A DNA stretch of 64,000 nucleotides, taken from Vanilla planifolia. Lineage: Eukaryota; Streptophyta; Magnoliopsida; Asparagales; Orchidaceae. Of the stretch, positions 24,869-37,470 are shown piece by piece. The stretch covers positions 747,221 through 811,220 of the forward strand of contig JAIUJO010000186.1 of the NCBI GenBank assembly GCA_023846275.1, given 5' to 3'. Both the position numbers and the translations under genes were made by a program. Position 1 is the stretch's first letter; the number at the start of each line of letters is the position of its first letter. Below the pieces are notes generated by a model, which did not search any database, was not told the origin of the DNA, and saw only the letters and a program-made list of their open reading frames with translations.

Positions 24869-27003
24869 TAGTGGATGTCTATTCAAAAAAGTACATGCAA
24901 AGTGTTAATGATTAGATGTTAATTATTTGGGTAATCAAACAAATGAAAACAATTCACTTTCAAAATAAAAATAAAAATTATGAATTATTATTAAATTTAA
25001 AAATTACAAATTTTAATAACTAGAATTTTTTTAAATGAACAATTAGCATAATAATCTTAATGTAATACATAAACAAGCATGAATAAAAAAGTGCAATAAA
25101 ATTTTTAGAAATTTAACTCAATCAAGAAATTTAACTTAATATATAAAATAAGTCTCCAAATTTTTGTTAAGTATTTTAAGTTAAATAGTTATATAAAAAG
25201 TTCAAATAACAAATATGTAAGAAATTGTTATATAAAAAATATATTAATTAATTGGCAAAAGAACATTATTCATGGACTATAACAATATGAAGTATTAATT
25301 CACCAAATTACAAAAAATATAGATAATAGAAACTTGTGAGTAACGAAAAGTATGAATGCAAGTAGAAAATGTTAATAAAATAATAACTTGTAAAGCCATT
25401 AATAAAGTTGAGCATTTAAAAATATGAACAATATTTTATCCAAAAAGAAAAAGCACAAAAAAATTTAAAGTAGAATGAAAAATACAAAACTATCATACTT
25501 AACCCTTATTGTACGACTATAATAATATCTTAAAAAATTTATTTATATTAAATAAAAATTCCAATCTGTAATGATAATAGATAATTTGTAACTATATTTT
25601 AAAAAAGAAAAAAATCTATCTAAAAGAGAAACACTATAAAAGTTTCATATAGATTATGAAAACTAAAAGCTATTTGTGCGACTTGCAATCATTTAAGCAA
25701 ATAAGTAAGGGTTGCTATTAATATAACATTAAAGTCTATTTAATTTTTGAAAATAAAATAAGTATTTGCCATACTTTTTTTAATATTCTTATTTTTTTGT
25801 CTAATTAGTACATCTTTATATCTATAATGGAAAAACTCTAGATTTGAGAATACGATATCCTTGTTAAAATAATTTGTTCATTTTAACTCATTATTATTCA
25901 ATAACAAGCACTATTTTATAGTTTTTAGAGGTATTATTTCATTATTTCATCACATGTTTTTTCATCTAATTTTGATGGGTTTTTAGCTATTCTTTATTCA
26001 ATCATAATTCTTTAGGAAAGGCAATTTTGCATGTTCTAGCTTTTCTACTATTTTACGATTTCATTTTTTTTGTGATAGTTTACAAATTAAGCATTACTCA
26101 AAAGAAATGCTTCCATAATATATGTTACTGGCTTTAACAATGCTAATTTATCATTATCTTTAGCATTTTCAACTTTGTCTAGAGTGATGGCTTTTATAAC
26201 ATGGCCTATCCATTATATTTCACTTACTAAAAAAATATTATTTTTTAGAAATTATTAAAGAACATTAATCTTTTTAGATAATTTACCTTTTCATAAGAAA
26301 AGCATTTACAATAATAAAATTTAACCAATAATAAATTTGGAAAGTTTATTTTATAGTTTTGCATATTAAAGTTTTTTAACATGAAAAAATGTCAAAGTTA
26401 ATATAGTAATAAATATAAAAAATAAATAAAACATTAATTGTATATCATAATATTAATAATAAAAAATAAAATGCGCAATCTATCATTGGCAATTATCTGA
26501 CAATAACTTTTAATGTATAAAGTTGTTTAAAAAATAAAATATCATCAATAATATCTCTCCCTAACCTTATTGAATGCTTCATGTATATTCAATCAATAAA
26601 ATGTTTTTATCAACCCAATATTGATAACTAACTTTGTGGAGCTTTCTTTTTCCTTCACAATTTTGTTTATTTTGGATACTTTTCGTTACAAGTTTTTCAT
26701 TTCATTTTATATTTTTCATTTATGTTAACATGTAATGAGCTCAAAGTTAGAAATGAATAGCATCAAAGAGATTCACTTATAAATCCTACTAATTTAAGTA
26801 CTTTACAGAATGAATTTGATGAATGTGAGACATCTTTAGCCTTGAGTGGTTCTTGTATTGAATCATAGGAATTTGAAAGTATTTCTTTAATATATGAAAA
26901 TTCTTTTTTAAAGAAGAAGTAACAAATATTGTTATGACAAAAAAAAAGGTAAAGTGATCAGGAAAAAGGTTTACTAGTATACCTTCATGTGTTTTCACTT
27001 ATT
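24869..27003. other. AT-rich intergenic DNA without recognised features
   Basis: The region lacks the array landmarks and is very A/T-rich, with many poly-A and poly-T runs of 6-10 bases. I see no gene, RNA or retroelement motif. Words such as AAAAAAGTGCAATAAA recur near 30540, hinting that this segment and 29800-32300 may share an old AT-rich repeat family. That is only a weak impression. Confidence 0.4.
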
Positions 27004-27051
27004 ATTAAACATGCTTATATGGGCTTCTCCCCGTCTATAAGCATGTTTAAT
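27004..27051. repeat. Perfect 16-bp inverted repeat (hairpin)
   Basis: ATTAAACATGCTTATA at 27004-27019 is the exact reverse complement of TATAAGCATGTTTAAT at 27036-27051, with a 16-base C/T-rich loop between. It is the cleanest hairpin I noticed outside the arrays. No flanking duplication was seen to mark it as a transposon end, and no adjacent gene suggests a terminator role. Confidence 0.9.
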
Positions 27052-27640
27052 CTTTAGATTTATTTTAAGTTTATTTGTCATAACAATTGCTAAAACTATT
27101 CATAAAATGAATAAAAAGCGTTCAAAATCATGAATATAGTAAATTAAATATGTATACAATGTAGGATAATGAATTAGCATTATTATATTTGTACAAGATT
27201 TTGAATATTTTCTTATGATGTTTAAGGAGTAGCTTTTGGGTATGCTAACAATTGATAAAGTTTTTTTGAAGTAATATCTTTTTGAAAAACATTATTATAA
27301 CTTATAGCCTTCATTATTTAAAGGCAAATTTTGCACAAATAGTATTAGCATGCACATCTTTTGTTTGCATCTTTTTTAATGCATGACAAAAAAGTGGGAG
27401 AGATATGTGTGAAATGAAAAACATTCATTACATTTCAAGTTGTGGCATAATTATACAAACTTCATATATTAAGGGGGACAAAGAATGTATTGAGATCATA
27501 TGTATGTTTATATGAATTATATCTTGTCATTTGACTATTTTGTCAGAGGTTTTGTCATCATTAAAACCACTGGTCATGGCACAAGATGTTTGATGATATG
27601 TAAACCATTAGATTTGTTACTGTACTTTTTTTGTCAAGCA
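27052..27640. other. AT-rich DNA before a Copia fragment; nothing firmly recognised
   Basis: A purine run AAGGGGGACAAAG near 27470-27482 resembles a polypurine tract but has no matching LTR. A 61-codon frame at 27500-27685 gives no family match I trust, though it lies just before a Copia RNase H remnant and could be part of the same fossil. Confidence 0.35.
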
Positions 27641-27689
27641 TCTTTAGGTCATGCATCTCAAGCCTCTCTATGTTTAATGAATTAGAAAG

Positions 27690-27990
27690 TTTTGACTAAA
27701 TATCTCATGGACCAATAAAGAACTTAACGAATCTGAAGAAGTGATGGTGGCTATGCGAGAATTGTAGCTTAAATGATATATCGAGGAGCCTTTGATTAAA
27801 CTCTTTGTGGTGAAACTAACCATCAGGAGTCCATCTCAAAAATATCTACTAGTTTGATGTTTATTTTGAATAAAAAATGAAATGTGAACATCTGATCATT
27901 CGAGTTCAATTTCTATAGTCGATGGGTGCATCACTTGTAAGGGGAAGTGGGGGCCAGTTTTGATGGCCTCATCACTTGTTTATGTAAAGC
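27690..27990 (+). mobile_element. Copia RNase H remnant (3' end of pol)
   Basis: Short plus-strand stretches follow the order of the Copia RNase H tail: WTNKELNESEEVMVAM near 27708 (family W..KKQ..V..SS.EAEF.AM), EPLIKLF near 27785 (family .P.KLFCDN), and a KHI.IR.HF-like stretch near 27873-27910. A purine-rich run AAGGGGAAGTGGGGGCC at about 27937-27955 could be the polypurine tract before a 3' LTR. The fossil is badly decayed, and its LTRs and upstream pol are not recognised. The call rests on the order and spacing of several weak matches. Confidence 0.5.
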
Positions 27991-30900
27991 ACGATTAGGT
28001 TGCATAACATTATTCATTCATTTACATGATCATTGATTTAGTATATATTATATTTTAGTGGTTATAAAAATATTTATTTATTTCATTAACTAAAAAAATA
28101 TTATAAAAATAACGAATTTTTAACAGGTGGTTTAAAATGATAGAAAGAAGAAAAAAGGTGGTTTTAATGAAAAGGAAGAAAACAAAAATTAACTTAAGCA
28201 CCCAGAGATGACCAAGCCTAATGAGGCTTAGGCAAAGTGGCCTGAAAAATTGGACAATAAGCCTTAGGTTAAGAGGCTTGGTGAATCGAGTCAAGTTAAT
28301 CCCAACATTGTGTTCTGAGAAAACCCCATACGACTAGGGATTAAAGAGGGTCAAGAAAGGACTCCTAAACTGGCTTAAGCTACCAATAGTTAAGTAATGA
28401 ATTGGGTCAAGTTGGAAACATATATATATATATATATAAATATATATATGTTTTTGTGTGTGTGCGTGCAAGTGGGTTGGGTCTTGACTACCTGAGTACT
28501 AAGGGTAGTGAACCACATTCGGCTAACATATAAGCGAAGAGGAAGTGTTATAAATGCCAAACATCATGAACAAATGTTGTAATGTAGAACTAATGATTAA
28601 TTTTATTTGCATTTTGGCTAGGGTAAACTATTGTTTTCTGATTGTGCATTTTCCTAGTCACGTAGTCTTCATTGTGACTAATTTTGTGAATAATGGATTC
28701 CATCTTGCCATGCATTTAACAACCTTGATTAAACATATTAGATCAGTTCTGTCCTGTTGAGAAGTAGGTTTCTACTTACCTTCCATCAAAAAATCAATCA
28801 AATGAATGAGGTCTTCTCCATATCTATGAATAGTGCATTTCGTTTAGTAGACGATCCATAAAGCTCTAACTATTGATTGAGATTGTTTTCATATTTTTGA
28901 ATAGTAGTCTAGGTCATCAAAACTATTCATTTAGAATGTAGGATCAGATGATCTAAATCAGATCCCATTTCATTTAGATCTAGACACTTTATTCTAAAAA
29001 GCAATTTATATTTATTTGAAATTCCTAAATGCTAATTACTATTTTTGGTGACCTTTCTTGTATTTTAAAAAATTTATGTCATTCTAAAATATTTCGTTAT
29101 AAATAAAGGAGCTTTAAGAGTTAGAAGATTGATGATATTAACATTGAAACATCAATATTTTTGGAAGCAAAAGTGCAAGGTAAAAAAACAAGATTTTGAT
29201 TTCAATGGCTTTAAGAGAGCCATTCTTACGACTATTTTATTCTCTTTCTTATTTTATTGTTTCATCAATTTCACATCTTATTAGTGATTTCCTTACAAAT
29301 AATTTTTTATGTCCATATTTGCTTTTTATTTTTCTAGAAAACATTGTGTTGATACAAGATCTTTGTTGATTTTATTTTTCTTAATAATATTAGTATAAAT
29401 GAACAATTCTTTTCATTTAATATTTCAAAACAAGGTCAGTTAGGTTATTGTAAAATTTTTCATAAGTGAAGTCTTATTGAAGCATCATAATCCATAGAAT
29501 TATGCCATCCATTTCTTTACAAGTGAATAGTGAAACATTTTGGCTATATATTATTTTATATTTGATTTCAATTTTGTGGCTTTTATAATTAAGATTGTCT
29601 TAGTGAACCCATACTTGATTCATTAAAATGGAGTTGTTTATAAATGTTATGTCTACCTGTTATAATGAAAGAGTGTGGTTTTATTAGCAGAATCCTAATC
29701 CAGATGACTGAGGTAGGATTTAAGCATCGGGTAAGATGAACGACCTAAAATTGTTATCATTTTTATTTCCATTGTTATTAGTGATTTATGTTGTTTTTAT
29801 TATTGAAAAATATTTAATTAAAAGAATACACAAAAGTGATTTTAGAAAGTGAGTTTTATTATGTAAACTACATTTTGTATAAAAATATTTTAAAGCTATA
29901 AAATTTTTTCTTTCTTTACATTCGTATTTAACAAAATTATTAAATCAATAATTTTATAATAAAAAATTTTTACTAAAGAAAAGATTTTCAGAATTGCAAA
30001 ATTATTAAATGCACAATTCATTTTAATCCCCATTGTGCATTAGCTGAACATATATTACATCATAAAATACTTGCATTACTTTGAAAATAATTGTCAAGAG
30101 CTATGAACATAACTAAAAATGTGGAAGTTTTTAATTATAATAAACATCTTTTCCTAGTTATTTATGTGACGCATCTATTTATCTTTCAGATTTAGAACAT
30201 TTTAATTATTAAAATTATTATTTTTTTGCAAATTATTCAAAAAACTTTAAGTATTTCAATATTTAATTGTATAAAACAAAAACCATGCTCAACTTATAAA
30301 AGAAAATTATCTACCATAAATAAGAATATATGAAAGTGTATTAAAGATTTGAATTCAAGGACATAATCCCATATTTAAAATATTTAACTATGAATGATAT
30401 GTGAGCAAACGTTTTTTTGTAAGTTTGACAAATATGATATTGTAGCAAAAAGAATATTATTTCCGACATTAAAAAAAATTGATAATATCAATTTAACAAC
30501 ACTAAAAATTACTATTGTATAAACAACAATAAAATATGACAAAAAAGTGCAATAAATAAAAATGGAAAAAAATAATTTAAAACCATTTAGAAATGTGAAA
30601 TTGCCAATGCATGACAAAAGGTTAAAATGCTTAACAAAAAATTAAATTATTTTGTTTGCAAAATGTTTAGAAAAAAAAAACAAATGTTAATGAAATTCTA
30701 ATCAAAACATGTGTAAAAATATGATTGCAAAATCTATTTCTAGTAAAAAGCATATAATTGTAATAAACCACAAAGTTGATAACAAAATGATGAATTTTTA
30801 CATCAAAAGGAATTAAAAAAGTAAGAAAATAAAATTATAAAATACCAAAATTTATAGTCCTCATGTTTTAATGCAATTATTGAGTTGTCTTTAAAATGTC

Positions 30901-32335
30901 AAATAAAAATTAGATTCTTTTAAGATATAAATATTTATGTAAGAAAATCAAAAAAATAATTAACTTTCAAAATTTTTAAATTTAAGTTCACAACAAACTT
31001 ATAAAACATTATATAACTTGTTTGAAAAAAAAAAGTAAATTAATCAACTAAAATACGTAAAATCCTAAAATTTTCCTTTATATAATTTTTACTAAAGTTG
31101 ATTTTTTTAATTTAATGTCAATTTCTTTGTTGCAAGATCATTATATTAAAGTCGTACAAAGAGTTGACTTTTAAATGTTCATAATGAATTAGATTATATA
31201 AAATATTTTTTTTGAATAAATGTTTTCTATTTTGTTGTATATCAACACAAAAAATCATAAAAAGATAATGAAAGAATAATAAGTTACCTAAATTATACAT
31301 TATTAAAAGTTTAAGAAAATTATATTTTGAATTTATTTTTTCTAACTTTTAATATTTCAATTCAAAGATTCATAATAATTGAAGGTAAGGCTAAAATTTT
31401 ATATAAAAACCAAAAATACTACAAATGTAAAATTGTCCATTACTATGGGATGTCATGTTTAAAAACCAAAAATACTACAAAAGAAAAAAAATGACATTAA
31501 GAATGCAATTGAAAATTTTGCAACATTTAAAACTATGAAAAAATGCACATGAAACACTAATTTATTATATATACAAAGATAAGCATTTAAAAAATATATG
31601 ACTAGATGTTCCTTCATCGAATAATAATGTTGCTAATTGGGTACGAAATGTGAAAAATTCTTAATTTTTAAAAATATTTTTTTAACAAGAAACCAAATCA
31701 TAGAAGAATGTGTGATTCACAAAACAATTAGCCAAACATAAAGGAAGAAATATTTGAAATAAAAAAATGATTTGTAATAAAAAATCTAAAACATCTACAG
31801 GAATGCAAATAGAAATGGTGAAATAAAAATTATTTTATATAATAAAGATAAACTTTAAGCATTATTTTAATGAAGGAGTTTTCAATTACTAGATATACTA
31901 CAAATTAGTCATTAAAATTTAAAATGCCTTAGAGTTTTTTAAAAAAATATGTACAAATAATATTATAATATATTAAAATAATTTAATTTTTTCTTCTCCT
32001 AAATATTAATATTTTTTTCTTCATAATACAAGTTTAATGTGCTTAATGTTATAAATAAAATAATTTAAAAATTACAAGCATAGAAAAAATATCAATATAA
32101 TGGAATAGCTAAAATAATAAATACTAGATACATAAATTATTCGTAAAAAATATTTTTAACAAGAAAAGTACCTAAAATTTGAAAGAAAGATCCAAATAAT
32201 TAAATAATTTATTGCACTACATCATTAAAGGTTAACTTAAAAATGTATAAAAATCGTGTACTAATGTAATAGTGGAGGACGATTACGTTTTCTTTGAAGG
32301 AAATTATGTTAAATATAGATAATTTTTATGATCAT
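27991..32335. other. AT-rich intergenic DNA; no gene seen
   Basis: About 28190-28800 is less AT-rich and may be the LTR of the neighbouring Copia fossil, but I find no second copy in the window. A 68-codon frame at 28554-28760 is unrecognised. From about 29800 to 32300 the sequence is extremely AT-rich with A-runs. Near 31405 and 31461 the words AAAACCAAAAATACTACAAA repeat about 55 bp apart. Nothing indicates a functional gene. Confidence 0.4.
28420..28470 (+). repeat. (TA)n(TG)n microsatellite
   Basis: ACATATATATATATATATAT is followed by AAATATATATATG, TTTT and GTGTGTGTGTGCGTGC. It has the same TA-to-TG arrangement as the tract at 19814-19880 but lies outside the tandem array. Confidence 0.9.
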
Positions 32336-32928
32336 TGTTGGGATTAGAAGGCGCATAAAATGATGCAAGGTAAGTATTAGTAGATGATTCACATTTGTCA
32401 AAACCTTACTTAGTTAAGCAGATTGAGCCAAAGGATGACTATGATATTCAAATATTGCAGAAACTGCAATTAAACTGTAAGCTAGTTTATATAGCTCATA
32501 GGAAGGAGCAATAGATAAGCAAGACAACAACTAAGCACTAATTTTTGGATAGAATTTTAGCTTTATTTATTTAATTTATTTCTATTCTTTTGGGTCAAGT
32601 AATAACCAAATAAGAATATTTTACGATTATAAGTTTTATCCCTTCTCAGTTATTGGTTATAGTTAACATTTGTTGCTATTGGTACATTGGAAAATCGAAA
32701 CTAAAAATTTCAATTGCCATATCTTTCTAAAGTTAATGATTAGATACATATTTATTTTTTTATTTTGAAGTGTATTTATGAATATCTTCAAACCCAAATA
32801 ACTAAAGAATTTTGGAGTTAACTAAAGTTAAAGTGTTAAAGTGCTTTGAAGCTTAAAATAGTGCACCTTATGCTTTAATGAGTAGAAACTTATTCAGAAG
32901 GGATGTGCTTACTCACCTTATTCCATAA
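32336..32928 (+). mobile_element. Possible 5' LTR remnant of a Gypsy fossil
   Basis: About 32336-32600 shows similarity to about 38050-38330: AGTAGATGATTCACAT versus AGCAGATGATTCACAT, CCAAAGGATGACTATGATAT versus GTGAAGGATGATTCAAATT, and a T-rich ATTTATTTAATTTATT. A start TGTTGGGATTAG (32336) and a primer-site-like TTGGATATCAAAGC at about 32929-32942 would fit an LTR of roughly 600 bp before the gag-pol fossil at 34370-37470. The homology is short and diverged, so this is a hypothesis. Confidence 0.35.
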
Positions 32929-32942
32929 ATTTGGATATCAAA

Positions 32943-34369
32943 GCGAAGGCAACCGTCATATTAAAAGGTTTTCTTGAATAGTTCTCTTAGTTTAATCTTC
33001 GTGCATACCCTATGTTAACTAGCACAGTCCTTGAATGAATTTGTATGCAAACATCTCAGCTTGTGGTTTTTTTTGTGCAACAAAGTTATCCACAACACTA
33101 AGCCATTCAACCACGTTTTATTCCTCTAAATGATGAATTAGGTTTTGCAAAAAATGGGCACTGGAGCAAAATTCATCATTTCAATTTTTAAAGTTAACCT
33201 TTTAAATCGATGATTTTAATCTTGATTTTGACATTGCAAATACCTATATTTTACATTTCTTTTTTATTTTTTAGAAATTAAAATAAAAGTTTTATAGAAG
33301 TACCTTATCTATAACATATACTATGAAGAAGATTTTAATTATTTTCTACACTTTCAACTTGCCCAAATTTTTTGTAATATATTATGCACCAATTGTTATT
33401 CCACTTGTAACGTAGAGATATACAAATTTTAATAACTAAAATGTAATGTGTGGTGCACAATAAAGATTTAAATTATTGAATAGTTTTACTTGAAATTTAG
33501 TGCATGAGCCGTTTAAATTGTTACTTAATTATTTTTGAAGTTATTTTCTATTTTTAAAATTATCTTATCAACTTTTCACACTCCTTTTAGACCTTTGCAT
33601 GCATAAAATAAAAATTAAATATTTTTTCTTACTTTTTATTTGAGCAGCCAACCCTTTAAAAAATTAAGTGAACTTAGTTTATGTTGCATAACCTCATATC
33701 TTGCTTGAATGTCTTTTATTCATTAAAATGAAATTTGTAATTTTTTTTCCTTTGGAAATTAAATTAAATTATCATTTCACCAAGACAATCTAATGAAGCA
33801 ATTTCAAGTTTCAATAGTTTAGTTAGAAAAATTAAAACTAAAACTAGAACTCAAATTAATAATTTGATAAAAGTAGTAAAAGGTTTGCTTATTTAGAATA
33901 GAGATTTTATTTGCATAGAAAAAGGAGACGAAAAATAGAACTTGTAATTCAACTTGGCAAACAATATTACATCATTACCAAAGACACCTAGATTGGAAAT
34001 TACAAGATATCATCAATGAAAAAATTATAACGATTAAAGTGTTGAGATCCAAAGTAATGTTAACCAAGATGGACATAGATTTGATAAAAGCCATAATCCA
34101 AATAAACTTTTAAATTATTCCAAAAAATTAGAGGATTTCTTTGAATGGTGTTAGTTTAATGAATATTCAAAAAAATAGTTTTGCAAAAGTAATGTTATTT
34201 GGTCTAGATAAGATTTTCTAGAATAATGCTTTGCTTAAGGATCATAGGTTTGGTAAAGCATCAATCAATTGGCCTATAGTAAAAAATACGCATATGTTGA
34301 AATATTACTATGCTTTCCAAAAAAGGATTATCTTAGTAAATTCCATAACAGTAAATAAGGTTGTATAAT
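32943..34369. other. AT-rich DNA between possible LTR and Gypsy gag; unrecognised
   Basis: There is no clear protein match. It could be the untranslated leader and early gag of the fossil that follows, given its position, but I cannot show this from sequence. Confidence 0.3.
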
Positions 34370-37300
34370 TGTAGTTGAATATAGTAATCTATTTGATGAT
34401 ACTTTCTAGAGAAATCAATGTTTTCATCTTGACAAAAAAGTACCCAAATAGATTTTTTATGGATCTTAAGAGAGATGTTAGGTGCAATGTTTCCTTACAT
34501 GACCCACATACTACAAAGGATGGGTTTCCCTAACGTAATAAATGAAAAGAGAAAGATGGTATGTTAGCTCATTTAATAAGTAAAAATTTATAATGGCACA
34601 ACAAAAGCACGAAAGTCTTTTATTACCAAGGGTGGCACCTATTACAATCAACACACAAATATGTAGACACACAACTACTAAAAAAAAGTAGAAGAAAGAA
34701 ATTAGTGTGGCAATCAATAGCATAGGATGATAAATTATAAGATGTTAATATGCGATAAGATGATGCTGAGATTGAAATAAAATTGATTATAAAGGTAGAG
34801 ACAAACATCACAAGCAAAGAAGATAATTATGAACTAGTTGACAGACACATAGATGTAATGAGATTCTTAGCTATGTCTTAAAAATAGACACATAAAACAT
34901 TTTTAGCACCTTTAATTTTAGAAGGAATAATAGATTCAGAAAAGTAAAAGAAGGTTGAAATTCCATGAATGTCATGACAAGAAAAATGAATACAAGAGAA
35001 ACTAAAAAATTTGAACAACTTAAGAGGCTTATGAAAATCAAGGATTGTGTGATATCCTTTCTATAAACATAACTCATATTTTGTTTAGTAAATCATATTT
35101 GTATGACCTAAGAGTAATTAATTATCTTAGGGAGACTACTTATGTTTGCAAATTCAAAGGGAATGATATAAGTCTCAACAACATGAAACCTATTCAAAAC
35201 CTTCTTTCTTGTGCACCATCATTTAGATTTAAGAGAATAGCTAATATGACAAAAAAATAGTTTATGACTTTTCATTTTACAAAAGAATTCATAGTACCAT
35301 CTTTATATGTTGAATGTCATTTAGAACTATTGTATATAGGATAGAAGGAATGAGATTTAATAGTTTAAGAACAGATTTTAGATATACTAGTCCTTTGTTT
35401 CTTTGTCATGAAAGAGAAACCATAACTATGCCTTATGAGTTACAAATACATGAGAGAGTTTCTTATTTACTTAAAGGTCTTTTTAATGTCAACCTTAAAA
35501 AGATTTTGAATGAAGTACCTCCTTTGAGAGATATAAAATATGCTATAGCTCCCATACTATGATCACAATTACCAAATTCAGTCTATTATAGAATCAATTG
35601 AACTAAGATTGCAAAATCAAAATGTCAAGCACTTGATATTTATAGGAAATGGTTCCTAATAGATCTTTTGAGTCAATGTTACACTCTTGCATTCTTAAAA
35701 GAAAAAAAGGATGGTAGATGGTGAATCTAGGTTTATACTCGAGTTACAAACAAAATCACTATTAAACATATATCTCCAACTCTTAGACTTTGTGCCTTCT
35801 TTGATTCATTATCAAACATATGGTATTTTAGAAAAAAGTGATCTTAGAAGTTTCATCATGAAATTTGGTATAGGCTTGGTGATGAATAAATGGATACCTT
35901 CAAATGCAAAATTGATTACTTCAGTGGATGCTTACACCTTTTTGGTATCTTGTAGACATAATAAATTTATGAGACTAATGAATAGAATATTAAAATAATA
36001 TTTATTTGTAAGTCCTTGTAATGTATTTTGGTGATATATTAATTTTTATTGCAATTAAAATTATCACCTAAGTTATTTCAACAACGTTGTGGAATTATTA
36101 AGGAAAGGGAAATTATATAAAAATTTGAACAAATGTTTAATCATGCTTAGTGATGTTAATATTTAAAGTTTTATAATTTCATCATTAGGTTTAGAACAAA
36201 ACCCATGTAAAGCAATAGTTATAATTATTTATCCTACAAAAAATCTATTAGGAGTTTCTATGGTTTAGCCTTTCTTTATTAGATGTTTATTATGTATTTT
36301 TGAAATATTGCAGCACTAATGTTTGATTTATTACAATGGAATAAACTTTTGTGGCCACTTAAGCCATGTAGTGGTTTTGACAAAATCATGTTCCACAAGA
36401 CATTTTTTACTTTTTTAGTCACCTAATACTTTTAATGTTTATTTGGAGTAGTTGAGATGTTTATGAAGTAGACATTGGTGCCATTTTATGTTTATAGGGT
36501 CATTGTATTACCTTCTTTATCAAGAAACTAAGTGATTCAAAAAGACTTGTGCTACTTATGACAAAGAATTCAATCTTACAATTGAAACTGTAAGACATTC
36601 GTGGAATTATTTAAGTAATTGAGAGTTTATCATTAGTAAATAACACTAAGAATTGAAATTTATAAATATGTAAAGGAAGTTAAACCATAGAGTTGCAAAA
36701 TTATTATAAATTTTATGACTTTCCATTTTTGTGAAACATAAGATAAAAGTTAATCTTAACATGCACAATCTTTACATAATTTTGTCGCATCATCTCTAGC
36801 ATTTATTAGCATTAGTTTTGAAATAGTTAAAGAATATTTTCTAATTTATCTAGGTTTTAATTCTATGTATGAGGAAATTTAAGAAAAGTCACATAGTGAA
36901 ATCAATTTCATATAATGTATGGATATTTACTTAAAAGAAGAAATTAATGTGATTACATAAAGCTCGAAGAGAGAGTTTAATATTTCTAAAAAGCATTTAG
37001 GAGTTGTAGTAAGACATTAGTGAAGAAAAATAAAAGTATATCATCCTTATAAACAAGATTTTATTTGCTATCTTTGGAAGGAGATGTTTGAAGATTAGTT
37101 TTCTGTTGTCATCTTTGTAAGACAACTAAGACTTCTAAGCAAAGGTTATGTCCTTGATAAAACCTTAAATAGATTTATTTATTACTTTTATTTTAGGATT
37201 GAATTTTTTCTATATTGAACTAGGATATGTTCTGTAATGTTAGATGGAGTTTCTTAAATAACACATTTAATTGTCGGTAATATGATAAAAGATACATATA

Positions 37301-37470
37301 GGAAAAAATTATTTCCAAGAAAATAGTTCGATTATAAAGACTGTGTTACGCTAACATGTATAATAGAGATGGATTCATTTCATTATTGTTTAGAATGTTT
37401 TATTGAAATTATTACCCTTAAAGTTAATTTTTCTTTAACATTTCATGGAAGATGATGGGGACAAATTAAT
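34370..37470 (+). mobile_element. Ty3/Gypsy gag-pol fossil (gag, PR/RT, RNase H, integrase remnants)
   Basis: Recognisable pieces lie in normal Gypsy order on the plus strand. A gag-like FFMDLKRDVR is near 34450-34500. The region ahead of reverse transcriptase is at about 35045-35500. The RT entry motif PPLRDIKYAI is at 35518-35547, where the family reads LPP.RDI.H.I. FMRLMNRILK is at 35966-35995 (family FMRLMN..L). ELLRKGKLYKNLNKC is at 36093-36137 (family .LR..KLYA...KC). RNase H with ATYDKEF is at 36551-36571 and its tail runs to about 36750. Weak integrase traces (WKEMFED near 37080, a WKMMGT near 37425-37445) end at about 37470. The RNase H style (KLSDSK, YDKEF) resembles Reina-like or related chromoviruses. 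The copy is old and heavily broken; no long frame survives. Confidence 0.75.

Noticed and set aside
21866-24915. Many overlapping open frames of 60-182 codons on both strands, His/Thr-rich or Cys/Val-rich
   Set aside because: They are the automatic translation of CA/TG repeats, which rarely contain stop codons. No start context, domain or codon bias, and overlap in nearly every frame.
27004-27051. Rho-independent terminator
   Set aside because: Plant nuclear context with no adjacent gene; the T-rich tail is just the AT-rich background.
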